43,213 bases of DNA from NCBI GenBank assembly GCA_001970955.1, contig MPUH01000615.1, forward strand, positions 1 through 43,213, read 5' to 3'. A program made the translations under genes and the position numbers. The DNA comes from Stentor coeruleus (Eukaryota > Ciliophora > Heterotrichea > Heterotrichida > Stentoridae). This document shows, piece after piece, positions 1 through 9,402 of this stretch (position 1 is its first letter; the number at the start of each line of letters is the position of its first letter). Under the pieces are notes generated by a model. That model did not search any database. It had not been told where the DNA came from and worked only from the letters and a program-made list of their open reading frames with translations.

Positions 1-470
1 ATCTTATTCTAAGCTATTTAAAAAAAAAACATATTCAACTATCTAATATTTTCCCTATCTCTGGCCAATAGTTTATTCCATAAAAATATTCTGGATTTTC
101 CATCAAATTTGTATTCCATTCTCTGAGAATTTGATTGAAAAGAATAAGTAAGTAAGAAAGCGAAATTTTTATTCTGATGCAAAGGTGAAAAGAAATATTA
201 AAAGTATTCCGAAAGATTTGATGATATTTTTTTTAGACATTATGATTAATCATCCCATCAAAGACTGAAGAATTAGTCAAATTAGCCTTAGAAATAAATT
301 TTCAAAATTTTTCTATACTAAAATAGGACATATATAAACTTAGATATATAAAAATGTTAGATTTTTTCTATAAATTAGAAAACGAGTTTAAAAGTAAGCT
401 CTAAGAATCAAACTAGCAATTCCATTAATATGATTAATTTTATCTTATCTAATTTCCTATTATAATAATA
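1..470. other. A+T-rich 5' flank, no gene seen
   Basis: Very A+T-rich DNA with stops in all frames and no recognisable RNA gene. The first coding signal is the ATG at 471, preceded by a short TATAATAATA-like stretch. A core promoter for the + gene at 471 must lie here, but no specific element can be pinned down. Confidence 0.5.
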
Positions 471-944
471 ATGGACCAGAGTTGCGAAAAATCTGGATGC
501 CTCGAGCAAGCTAGCCGTGAGTGCACATGCAATGAAAAGTTCAAATACTGCTGGAAGCATATGGAAAGGCACTCAGCATTAGTAGACTGCTACAGCAAAG
601 CATTTAATAAAAGCACTATGCTCTTTAAAATAAGAATAAAGCAAAATGCTCTTAACCATTTGAGTACAGAAAGTATTCAGCTAGCGAATTTTATGATCGT
701 TCAAATTAACAGTTGTCTCAAAGAAAACTTAGCCTTTGTAATCAAAGAAAAAAGTCAGATTTATAATTTCATGACAGAGAGGCAAAATGAGCAAGCTAAT
801 AGCATACTTTCAAGTGTAGAAAAAATGGAACTTTTAAATAGAAAAAAAACTGATTTTATAAATAGCACTAAAAATTTATTGTGCATTAATCCAAATTCTG
901 AACAGGAACTCACTCAATTCGGAATGCTTGAAAAAAAAAATTGA
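471..944 (+). CDS. B-box-like zinc-binding N-terminal part of an RNF213-like protein
   Basis: The 157-residue frame begins with a compact Cys/His cluster at residues 5-34 (C-x4-C, C-x-C, YC-x2-H-x3-H), the ligand pattern of a B-box-like zinc finger as in TRIM-type proteins. A charged, mostly helical segment follows. The frame ends at a TGA right after a run of ten A at 931-940. With one A fewer, translation would pass straight into the coiled coil of the next frame, so this is probably the first exon-equivalent of one large gene and not a separate protein. No GT-AG intron of 15 or 16 nt can bridge the junction. The B-box assignment rests on spacing only. The ATG at 471 is the first in frame. 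Confidence 0.6.
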   Translation: MDQSCEKSGCLEQASRECTCNEKFKYCWKHMERHSALVDCYSKAFNKSTMLFKIRIKQNALNHLSTESIQLANFMIVQINSCLKENLAFVIKEKSQIYNFMTERQNEQANSILSSVEKMELLNRKKTDFINSTKNLLCINPNSEQELTQFGMLEKKN

Positions 945-2862
945 AAAATTAGAGAGTGATTATAAAAAGGCAAACGAAAAAATTGTGTCGCAAGAAAAGG
1001 AGATTCTTAAATATGAAGAAGAGATGCACCAAAAACTATCAAGTGATGATAAATTAAAATCTGAAGTAAAAGAATTACAAAAGATTTTGGAACAAGCTGA
1101 TTCAAAATGCAAACAACTAGAAAACGAAATTACTAAATGCAATACAATTATTCAGGATAAGCAAGCAGAAATTAAGCAATATGAGGCAGCTTTACAATCT
1201 AAACAAATGTCTCTAGATCAGGCTAGCGTTAGAATAAAAGCTTTAGAAAGTGATATAAATAATATTCAAGCTTCAAAACCTGAATTTGATAATTTTAAAG
1301 AAATATTCAAAAATCCAAGCAGCGATGAACAAGTCATAATGAAAACAGATGCTTCTTTTCTAAATAGCTTTCTATCTAATATAGAAACAATTATTGCAGT
1401 AAAACTTCAAAATTGGATAAAATCTTTGTATGTAATTGACACTATTGAAATATGGAGGCCAGAAAAATTATTCCCAATAAATAACGATGATGCATTGAAA
1501 CTACTAGTTAGTAACCATTGCAACGAAGATACAACTGAAGAAAATATAGAAGAAATTATAGAAAAATGCAAAATAGAACTAATCAAAATTGCCCCAGCAG
1601 ATATTTTAGTTATCATTGAAAATGCTTCAATCACCATTGATGAAAAACAGTTCATTAGAAATAAATGGAGAGAGTTACATGATAAAGCTTTTTACAAATT
1701 TCTTGAAGAAATAATGGAAAGTAATCAATGGAACAAATTTATGGTTATGACATATCAAGTTGAAAGAGTTGGGAAAATTTTTACTGGAAATACTGAGAAT
1801 TTTGTTTGCGTTAAACAGTTTACAAGCTTTAAGTCTGATAGAGAGTTTGATAAAGATATGCAAGCATTTATTCAAAGTAAATATAAGATGTGTATTATTG
1901 AATTAGACTTTTCAATTGAGCACCAGCATATGAACTATTTGAAATATAAGGTAGAAAATTTACTTAAAGAATTTGATAAAGAAAACGAAAAGAAAATTTG
2001 CTTGGTTGTTGTGCTTTCAAGAAGAATTGATTATCCTAAAGCTGTGCCTCTTTATAGAGAATGGTATCAAATAATGTTTGATGAACTTGAGACACAAAAC
2101 AAAGAATTAGGTGCTAAAGATAAGAGGGCTCAATTTAAAATAACAGATGATCTTTTAAAATTATCAACAAAAGAAATTATCCTTAGATCAGATATTTTCA
2201 ACTTTAAAGAGAATATTTCTTATATTATTGAAAATGCATTGATGAAATTTAATCCTGTTAATTATCCAGTTTCTGACTATGATGCATATATAAATTGCAT
2301 ATCAATAAATATATACAAAGAGATCGAGTTAATCGAATTATTTGAGAGCAAAGTAATTGATTATTTTAAAAATAATTCTGATTTGATAGAAGATTGGAAA
2401 AAATGCATTTTTACTGATAAAGAAATATGTGACCAGTCCAGAGATGCTAAAAGTGCTTTATTTAACTATATAAGTTCTATACTTGAGGAGGGAATTTTGA
2501 AGCTTGTTTTCCAGATGGAAAAAGCTCAAGCATTTTCTTCATATTTTTATAGCTCTGATGATGATATATCATGCATCCTAAAAGATATCTGGAGGATGAA
2601 TTTTGAAAAATTTTGTATTGAACAAAACATGAAATTGCAAAAACTTACTTCATCAAATCAAATAGAAAAATTCAAATTTGCATTAAACTTCCCATTTTCA
2701 ACAATAGAATTCAAAAAAATATCTGAATTTTATGCTACATATTCGAATTCATCTTTAGATAAAAATGCTAAAGAAAACTTTAAAGAATCTTTAGACAAAA
2801 ATTCAGTTACTGGTAAATATATAGAATATATAACAGAAATTCAGTTAATGGTAAATATATAG
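928..2862 (+). CDS. Coiled coil plus middle region of an RNF213-like protein
   Basis: This frame has no ATG at its start (it opens at a TTG), as expected of the continuation of the gene begun at 471 after a one-base slip in the A10 run. Residues 1-115 are a heptad-type coiled coil. Residues 140-460 resemble the region after the AAA core of RNF213-type giant E3 ligases: a stretch around 'KFMVMTYQVERVG', then 'KMCIIELDFS' and 'KICLVVVLSRR'. I see no Walker A or B motif, so the dynein-like AAA module is absent from what is visible. The frame ends at a TAG inside a 38-nt imperfect tandem duplication that throws it off the next frame. Homology is judged by eye. Confidence 0.6.
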   Translation: MKKKIEKLESDYKKANEKIVSQEKEILKYEEEMHQKLSSDDKLKSEVKELQKILEQADSKCKQLENEITKCNTIIQDKQAEIKQYEAALQSKQMSLDQASVRIKALESDINNIQASKPEFDNFKEIFKNPSSDEQVIMKTDASFLNSFLSNIETIIAVKLQNWIKSLYVIDTIEIWRPEKLFPINNDDALKLLVSNHCNEDTTEENIEEIIEKCKIELIKIAPADILVIIENASITIDEKQFIRNKWRELHDKAFYKFLEEIMESNQWNKFMVMTYQVERVGKIFTGNTENFVCVKQFTSFKSDREFDKDMQAFIQSKYKMCIIELDFSIEHQHMNYLKYKVENLLKEFDKENEKKICLVVVLSRRIDYPKAVPLYREWYQIMFDELETQNKELGAKDKRAQFKITDDLLKLSTKEIILRSDIFNFKENISYIIENALMKFNPVNYPVSDYDAYINCISINIYKEIELIELFESKVIDYFKNNSDLIEDWKKCIFTDKEICDQSRDAKSALFNYISSILEEGILKLVFQMEKAQAFSSYFYSSDDDISCILKDIWRMNFEKFCIEQNMKLQKLTSSNQIEKFKFALNFPFSTIEFKKISEFYATYSNSSLDKNAKENFKESLDKNSVTGKYIEYITEIQLMVNI

Positions 2863-2876
2863 AACATATAACTGAA
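2801..2876 (+). repeat. 38-nt imperfect tandem duplication that shifts the reading frame
   Basis: Copy 1 (2801-2838) and copy 2 (2839-2876) match at 35 of 38 positions. Because 38 is not a multiple of three, the second copy changes frame. The upstream frame stops at the TAG at 2860-2862, while the downstream frame reads open through copy 2 into the long C-terminal coding region. Both copies encode the same peptide theme (NSV-x-GKYIE-x-IT-E) in the two frames, so removing either one would give a single frame. The three mismatches argue against a trivial exact assembly duplication. Collapsed alleles placed end to end remain possible. Confidence 0.8.
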
Positions 2877-5800
2877 AACCCTAAAATTGAGGATCTTTAT
2901 TTCCAAGACTTACTTCAACTATTTCTTAATGAAAATAATTTAGACCAAGAATCTAAAGATCTTATGTTTGGTATTTTAAGAATGACTTTTGCCCCTAATA
3001 TGTGTATTGAATATAAGGTTCTTAAGCTTATGGAACTTCAACCTTTGCTAATGTCTTTATCTTATTTCATTAAAATCGCAAAAACTTATCAGAATGTTGA
3101 TTTGTATAGCAAACTTCATGAAATTATACAAGACAAAATGGATTATATAGAAGAAAAAATACATGATTTTGTTGAAAAAAGAGAAAAGGAAAAAGCTGAA
3201 AAAGAAGAGGAGGATAATAATGATGATGATGAGGATATTGATCTTGAGAAAAATGCTGAATTGGAATTGGTTTACAAAGAGAAAATCAGAATTATTTTGG
3301 AGATTATTGTAAACAAAATATGCGAATATTTTTTTCCTGAAGAATCTTTAGTTAAAAAATGTGGAGAAATTGAATATTTAAATCTTATCAAAAAAATGTC
3401 AGGCATGATCTATCCTTTCCAAAATAATGAAAATCTTAAACTTGAATCCTATGAAGCATTGGAATTTATTTGTAAAGCTCTAGCAATGACTAGTGCAACA
3501 GGACTCAGCATTTATAATATAGTAAATATCGCAATCGGAGATATGAAATTAAAAATATATGATGATGAAGTTCGTTTAAAACTCTTTGAATACATTGAAC
3601 TAGGTAAAAAATCTGACATTGATGAATTATTAAAATTCAAAATGTATTGCTATACTTTATTATTACTAAAAAGCTGTGAAATACTTCCTAAAGTTTTACA
3701 TGAAATTCAAACAACTAATATATGGAAATATTCAAAAGTATTCTTTAAAGTTTATGTGCGTAAGCTCGATATTTGCAATACCATAATTGATTATGAATTT
3801 GACTACCTCGAAAATCCAGAACAAGAACTCTTGTTAAATAAAAATGAATACTTTTATAAAGTCCAATCTTTAATTGATAGTTGTGGAATAGATGATAAAT
3901 TCAGTGTACTTATTTGCGATATTATGCAAGATACTTTTAAAGAATGTGTTGATGATAAAAATAAGACTCTTGAAGAGTTATATACTGTGTTAAAATTAAA
4001 TATAAAATTATACTGTAAATCAGAAAATAACAGTTTTGAAAAGCTTATTTTTGTTTCAAGAATGAAAGATTTAATGGAGTGTTATGTTGATATTATATTA
4101 CAAGATGAAAACACAGAAAATAAAACTATGATGAAAATTGATGAGTTAATTTTATCATTCGAAGGAGCAAAATCCTTAGTGCTATATGGAATTAAATTGA
4201 TACAAGCAAAGAAAGAAATGAGTTATATACAAGTTACAGAGTTTATTAGAAATAGCAGAATTCAATGGATAAAACGTAGTGAACTTATAGATCAAAATAT
4301 AGGTATAAATATAGATATAACCATATATCCATTTTGTAAAGAAATCAAAGATGAAAATTTATCTAGCCAAAGCAATATAAAAAGAGCCCATAGTGGATCA
4401 TATATATGCCAATATTCAGAGCTTATAAACATGCTTAAGTCTGATGTTAAAAATAACCAAGAAAAACTAAAAGAATTATTGCAGCAATGTCCAGATTCTG
4501 CTATAACTCTAGGCATTGTTTATATAAATGAAGTTTTTATTTTTTATCAAATAAGATTCTCTGAGTCTATAGACATTTTTAGAAAATGGTATACAAAAAA
4601 CTCTCTTTTCCTTGAAAAAACCTTTGGCATTGAATACTCAAAACTTATAGGGTATTTTTTAGAAAATTTCCCTGAAAACTCTCCTTTGCGTATAACACCT
4701 AAAATGGAAGCTAAAAATGTTCATAGAATTTTGATTAAATGCTTTATTTTCCTTCAAATACTGACAAAAAGAAAAGTTACCAGTCCTTTAACTTCTATAT
4801 TTTTCGATGCCAATGGTTCTGTACACAAGAATTTGGATCAAATACTAGCTACGAAATATATAGTTGGAGATTTCCCTGATGCAAAGCTCATGGATTTTAG
4901 ATGGAAATTGACAGAATATAACAATCTTAAAGAGACTAAAACTTATATTTGCTCAAATGTTTGTGACTACATTTACTTTGTCCCAGGTTGCGGTCTACCT
5001 ATGTCAACTGGTATCTGCCCTTTCGATAAAGTGCAAATTGGTGGGACTAATGATGTACCTGTTAATAGAGCAGGACACCAAGCTTTAAGCGATGATCAGG
5101 CAAAAGATCATTTACAAAATTGTATAATAAAATATGAAAACAGCGCATTAAAAGGCTGCCATCTACCTAAATTTACAGAAAGTATTGTTGATTCATATGA
5201 AGAAAAATCTTTCTCTCATATTAAACCAATTGGATTTTATATGATTAACGTTATAATCAATGCATGCTTACTTATGATTATAGAGCTTAAAAGTATATCA
5301 GTGCCTTCAATTATACATAAATTGATACAATTTAATGAAGAATCCTATACTCAGAATGAAATTGAAAGCTTTAGGCAAAACAATTATGTAGATATTCTAA
5401 ATAAGCATATTGATATTTGCTTGAATAGGGTAGAAGATGTGATAAATAAACTTGGATCTCAAGAAGCACATGCATGGCTTTATGCATTAATCGGGCAAAT
5501 ACCTCAAATCATCTTGTCAAATTCTTATACTTCTGATACTCCACAAGCTCGTAAGAAATTTGAAACTAGCTTCGAAACCAATCTTCTTGATCCTTTGTTA
5601 AGTAATATATCCCAAGTAATAATCAACTACAAATCTTTACTTATTAGTGAAAATCAAATATCAAAGGAAAGTCTTGTTACAGAAACTAAAATTGATAAAA
5701 TATTATACCCACACACTTCATTGTTTCGCATAACGCGAAGACCTGACAAATCAAGCATAAAAACTATATTTAATAACCAAATCAGCAAAGAAAAACGTGA

Positions 5801-7196
5801 ATCTCAGTTCTTTTTAGTCAAAATTTACTTTGATATGTATGAAAAAGTTAAAATCCTTAAAAGTTTTTACCCAATACTTGAGTTTACAAACTACCTAATA
5901 GAAGAATATAATCATAAAATACCTAGAGATGAAGCTAGAAATGTAGAAATTGGCCATGTTCTTTTTGATGATTATTCTAAAAGCCTTTTCAAAAAATTTA
6001 TTAAAGCATGGAAAAGGTTACCAGATAACTGCCTTCAATATGAATGCCATCTTATGTCCAAACCAAAAATATCATCCGAAAGCAGTTTAAGTTTATTTTT
6101 GATTGACAATAAAGAAGCACAAGGTGGTGTGCATATGGCAGCGGCAATAATTTATCTATCTAACCTGCAAAATCTTATCCTAAAAAATATTCTTGAGCAA
6201 CTCAACCTAATAAACCAAGAAAAAAGCATTCTGGATGATCACAAATATCCACCTCAGTCATTAAAAGAAGAAAATATCCTAAACTTTTCCTGTCTTAAAA
6301 CCAAAGAACTCGTAAAATACTATATAAGCAATCCTGAGTATGGTCAAGGTAATGATATTTTTTACGATTTTGATAAAATCCAAAACGCTATTCTTGTTGA
6401 AATATGCAAAAAAAAACTTATCAATCCAGAAAAACTTAATTTCATGCATTATCAATTTGAACTATTAAATTTCACTGGAGAAAATTCTAGTATAATAACT
6501 AGTATAAGAGCTAATATTAAACAAGAACCTTTAAATGCTGAAACAGTTCGTATGTTTGAAAGATTCTTTGGGAATCTTTATGATGAAAAAAGGGCAATTT
6601 ACCCATCTGAACTTAAAAATTTATATAGTTCAATGGATTCTGTATTAATATCTCTAAAGGGTAATAGAGAAAATCCATATGAAAAAATTTCAGATTTCTG
6701 CACAAAATTAATAATTGGTCGTACTAGACAATTATCAGTTTATATCACAGATCAAGTTTATATTCTAGCTAAAACTGAACTTAAAAATGTTATAAATGCT
6801 TACAATATAATTGAATCTAAGTACTTTGAGAAATTTTGTAAGGACAAGCTTAAGGATAAATACAAGGAGAAAAATCAAGAAGAAGATATTAAAATGTTAA
6901 TAAAAGATATAGCCAGTCATAAACCTTTGCAATGCCCTGAATTAATAGACATTAGAGACGCTGTTATGAGATTTATTATAAGATGTAGTGCAGCAGAGTT
7001 AGAAACTAAACAACCTTTAACTTATTATATAAAAAGACCTGACTTTTGGTGTGAAGATATCTCTGATGATAAACTTGATAAATTAGTTGAGGAACTGAAA
7101 GAAAAAAATATTGCTATATCTAGCTGTTTTCACTTATATTCGAGCTTGAATAAAATAATTAAATCAAGGAAAGGAAAGGGCGCAAATAAATGGTAA
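2838..7196 (+). CDS. C-terminal part of an RNF213-like E3 protein with a degenerate RZ finger
   Basis: The frame is open from copy 2 of the duplication (2838); the first in-frame ATG is at 2964, which would give 1410 residues. An acidic Glu/Asp run follows about 80-100 residues after that ATG. At 4950-5050 the protein carries a motif like the RZ-type zinc finger of RNF213 and ZNFX1: C-x3-C, then GCGLPM, GICP and KVQIGG. In the family I know, the ligands are Cys, His, Cys, Cys; here the His position is Cys and the last Cys appears to be Asp (CPFD). The helical region after it, with 'EAHAWLYALIGQI', fits the RNF213 C-terminal shell. If intact, such proteins ubiquitinate substrates at membranes or pathogens. 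Activity cannot be claimed, given the changed ligands and broken frame. Confidence 0.65.
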   Translation, partial: NSVNGKYIEHITENPKIEDLYFQDLLQLFLNENNLDQESKDLMFGILRMTFAPNMCIEYKVLKLMELQPLLMSLSYFIKIAKTYQNVDLYSKLHEIIQDKMDYIEEKIHDFVEKREKEKAEKEEEDNNDDDEDIDLEKNAELELVYKEKIRIILEIIVNKICEYFFPEESLVKKCGEIEYLNLIKKMSGMIYPFQNNENLKLESYEALEFICKALAMTSATGLSIYNIVNIAIGDMKLKIYDDEVRLKLFEYIELGKKSDIDELLKFKMYCYTLLLLKSCEILPKVLHEIQTTNIWKYSKVFFKVYVRKLDICNTIIDYEFDYLENPEQELLLNKNEYFYKVQSLIDSCGIDDKFSVLICDIMQDTFKECVDDKNKTLEELYTVLKLNIKLYCKSENNSFEKLIFVSRMKDLMECYVDIILQDENTENKTMMKIDELILSFEGAKSLVLYGIKLIQAKKEMSYIQVTEFIRNSRIQWIKRSELIDQNIGINIDITIYPFCKEIKDENLSSQSNIKRAHSGSYICQYSELINMLKSDVKNNQEKLKELLQQCPDSAITLGIVYINEVFIFYQIRFSESIDIFRKWYTKNSLFLEKTFGIEYSKLIGYFLENFPENSPLRITPKMEAKNVHRILIKCFIFLQILTKRKVTSPLTSIFFDANGSVHKNLDQILATKYIVGDFPDAKLMDFRWKLTEYNNLKETKTYICSNVCDYIYFVPGCGLPMSTGICPFDKVQIGGTNDVPVNRAGHQALSDDQAKDHLQNCIIKYENSALKGCHLPKFTESIVDSYEEKSFSHIKPIGFYMINVIINACLLMIIELKSISVPSIIHKLIQFNEESYTQNEIESFRQNNYVDILNKHIDICLNRVEDVINKLGSQEAHAWLYALIGQIPQIILSNSYTSDTPQARKKFETSFETNLLDPLLSNISQVIINYKSLLISENQISKESLVTETKIDKILYPHTSLFRITRRPDKSSIKTIFNNQISKEKRESQFFLVKIYFDMYEKVKILKSFYPILEFTNYLIEEYNHKIPRDEARNVEIGHVLFDDYSKSLFKKFIKAWKRLPDNCLQYECHLMSKPKISSESSLSLFLIDNKEAQGGVHMAAAIIYLSNLQNLILKNILEQLNLINQEKSILDDHKYPPQSLKEENILNFSCLKTKELVKYYISNPEYGQGNDIFYDFDKIQNAILVEICKKKLINPEKLNFMHYQFELLNFTGENSSIITSIRANIKQEPLNAETVRMFERFFGNLYDEKRAIYPSELKNLYSSMDSVLISLKGNRENPYEKISDFCTKLIIGRTRQLSVYITDQVYILAKTELKNVINAYNIIESKYFEKFCKDKLKDKYKEKNQEEDIKMLIKDIASHKPLQCPELIDIRDAVMRFIIRCSAAELETKQPLTYYIKRPDFWCEDISDDKLDKLVEELKEKNIAISSCFHLYSSLNKIIKSRKGKGANKW

Positions 7197-7738
7197 AAGG
7201 GGTGATGGGGATAATGTCTCTAGATGTAGAACTAATAATTCTGCAAGTACATCCAACACTAACTAGAGATAATTAATCTTAAAATAGTTTTTTAATCTAA
7301 ACTCTAGCCCTCCTGTTGAATTTCTCAATATTTCTAATCACTTTTTAGTTTTATATTGGATTATGAAAGAAATCTATAAAGGCATTAGTCAATTAGTCCT
7401 CAGATGTAGCTGTCTATCAAATCATAATTTTCATAGTTTTCAATTTCAAAACACAAACATAATTTTATCTGAAAATTCACTTTATTAGCACTAATATAAT
7501 AATCCCCTAAACTAAACCTCTATATAAAAATCATCTATTTTATACCTTTTAACACTCTCTTCCCTTGCCTCCAAAACTTCAATCCAAAAATTGCAAAACC
7601 TAAAACCAAAAAAACGCATTAGAAAATCCAATAAACTAATAATCTTAAAAATCTCACATTCCTCTATATCCCAAGCCTAACCTCCATATATAAAGCCTTT
7701 AACCCTCTCTCAAATTCTACCCCACCAAAATTTTAATA
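7197..7738. other. Intergenic; C-rich 5' flank of the next + gene
   Basis: No open frame or RNA gene is visible. The first part, just after the RNF213-like gene, is G-rich on the + strand; the last 250 bases are rich in C and poor in G, ending in ...TTTTAATAATG. This asymmetry recurs around other genes here. Confidence 0.5.
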
Positions 7739-8566
7739 ATGATGGATATCAAGCACTTACTTCAGCTATCCAAAAAGGCAGATGCAAAGCTATACGGCCT
7801 GACTCGTAACAACATCCTCGAAAACATCCAATTTCTAATTGAAAACAGTTTAGACCGCTTAACAATCACAACCTTAAGCTCACTAACAATAATCGGTACC
7901 AATATCAAACTAAACAACCCAATATTTTGGAATACCCTCGCTACAGACATTCTTAAAAAAGCTAACAAAACAGGAGAGCACAATTCAGATACTTTATCAA
8001 TAATATATTTCAATTATGTCACAAGCTACCCTTATATCCCAAATGATTTCTTTAAAAACTTAGAAAAAAGACTCGTCATTGGGGCAAGATTTCTAAATTA
8101 TCGAAGTATATCACAAACTATATGGAGTTTTTCAAAACGTAAAAGAGCTGAAGAATCAACAATTAAAACCTTTGAAAACACATCAATACAAAAACTTAAA
8201 TTTATGAATTATGCTGATTTAGGCCAAATATGTTTAGGTTTAAGTATGTATCCTGCATTTGGCACATCAGAGGAATTTAAGAAAGAACTTGAGATTGTGG
8301 TATTGGATAATATGAAGAGTATGGATAATTTGAATTTGATTTTTGTTGGGAAAGGGTTAGTGTCAAGGAAAATATTTTCAGAAGAGTTTTTTGAATATTT
8401 ATCTTTGAAAACCTATAAGGATATGGACAATTTACATAATGTTAGTATTAAAGAAATTGCTTATATCCTTGCAGAGGTGAATAAAGATCTTGAGCTACCG
8501 TTTCTTGAGAGGATGCAAGAGTTGAAGATCAAGTCGGGGTTAGTGAAAGAAGAGCATCTTTATTAA
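7739..8566 (+). CDS. Alpha-helical repeat protein, possibly organellar RNA-binding (OPR/HPR/FASTK-like)
   Basis: The 275-residue protein is predicted all-helical and made of repeats about 35-40 residues long, several with an 'ISQTIWSFSKRKR' or 'ADLGQICLGLSMY' type of core. That pattern recalls the octo- and heptatricopeptide and FASTK/RAP families, which bind mitochondrial or plastid RNA; for this protein that role is inferred from the pattern alone. No C-terminal RAP domain is seen and the protein is short for the family. No clear mitochondrial presequence is visible, although the N-terminus has Lys and no acidic cluster. Two ATG codons sit at 7739 and 7742; the first is used here. Confidence 0.75.
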   Translation: MMDIKHLLQLSKKADAKLYGLTRNNILENIQFLIENSLDRLTITTLSSLTIIGTNIKLNNPIFWNTLATDILKKANKTGEHNSDTLSIIYFNYVTSYPYIPNDFFKNLEKRLVIGARFLNYRSISQTIWSFSKRKRAEESTIKTFENTSIQKLKFMNYADLGQICLGLSMYPAFGTSEEFKKELEIVVLDNMKSMDNLNLIFVGKGLVSRKIFSEEFFEYLSLKTYKDMDNLHNVSIKEIAYILAEVNKDLELPFLERMQELKIKSGLVKEEHLY

Positions 8567-8943
8567 ATTGATAATGAATGTTTTTTGGTGATATGTATTG
8601 GAAATAAGTAGTTGAATAAAGTTTATTATTATAGCTATATTTTTATTATATAAGACTGTACTAATTATATAATTTTTTAATTTACAATATTGTAATTTGG
8701 ATATTATTGTGATAATCATATAATCTATTTAAGCTTTTTTATCTTGATTTAGTATAAAAAATTTAAGTTTTTATATAAAGAAACTCTTAAAAATTTTGAT
8801 CTCTAGTATTTGCTTTTAATATAAACTTAATCTTATGGTATTCTCATAAAAATCAAAGTTTCCTTTTATAATATACAATACTTTTCAAATATAGTCTATT
8901 ATACTAAATACCCATTAGCCTAAAATATAAATTTATCATTAAC
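8567..8943. other. Intergenic, no gene seen
   Basis: A+T-rich spacer with no frame longer than a few dozen codons. The first part is G>C and the last part C>G on the + strand, consistent with the 3' flank of one + gene followed by the 5' flank of another. Confidence 0.5.
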
Positions 8944-9402
8944 ATGGAAGGGCTTCCTATTGCAAAATATCCTCAAATTTTAGTAAGTAGGCCTAATACA
9001 GAAGATGACTACAGCCTTGAAATCAGTCGTCTTACTCCAGAACCTGAAGTTGAGGAATGCTGTGAAGATGTTCAGTTAAGAGAAATCCTTGAAAGATTAG
9101 GTATTGATTTTGATATGGGTTCTAAGCTCAAATACATATCTCATGATTCTCAAAATGACACTTGCATTCATTGTAAATTATTAGAAAAAGTGGAATTGCT
9201 TCAGGAAAATGTTGAAAAAATATCTGAGGAAATAGAATCGACTAAGGAAATTTTGAAGATAAAAAAAATGCAAAATAAGGATTTGAGGAATGTTGTGGAA
9301 AGGCTTGAAGTGAGCATTGGACCTAATGCATCGGCTAGAGAGATGGATATTGAAACAGATAAAAAAAGTTGCTCATGTGCGAGCTCTTGTTTGATATTTT
9401 AA
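8944..9402 (+). CDS. Small coiled-coil protein with C-terminal CaaX-like lipidation motif
   Basis: The 152-residue protein has an acidic N-terminal half, a Cys pair (CIHC, around residues 74-77) and a coiled coil at about 80-125. Its last residues are SCSCASSCLIF: the terminal CLIF fits a CaaX box (Cys, two aliphatics, Phe), and the cysteines before it are the usual context for palmitoylation, as in the hypervariable tails of Ras-like proteins. The likely outcome is prenylation plus palmitoylation and attachment to a membrane, with the coiled coil as a scaffold; this is inferred from the tail. No enzyme domain is recognised. The start is the ATG at 8944, preceded by a C-rich leader. Confidence 0.75.
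   Translation: MEGLPIAKYPQILVSRPNTEDDYSLEISRLTPEPEVEECCEDVQLREILERLGIDFDMGSKLKYISHDSQNDTCIHCKLLEKVELLQENVEKISEEIESTKEILKIKKMQNKDLRNVVERLEVSIGPNASAREMDIETDKKSCSCASSCLIF

Noticed and set aside
2805..2836. A GT...AG intron spanning the 38-nt duplication
   Set aside because: A 32-nt GT-AG span would restore the frame, but the introns seen here are 15 nt and the tandem duplication is a simpler explanation.
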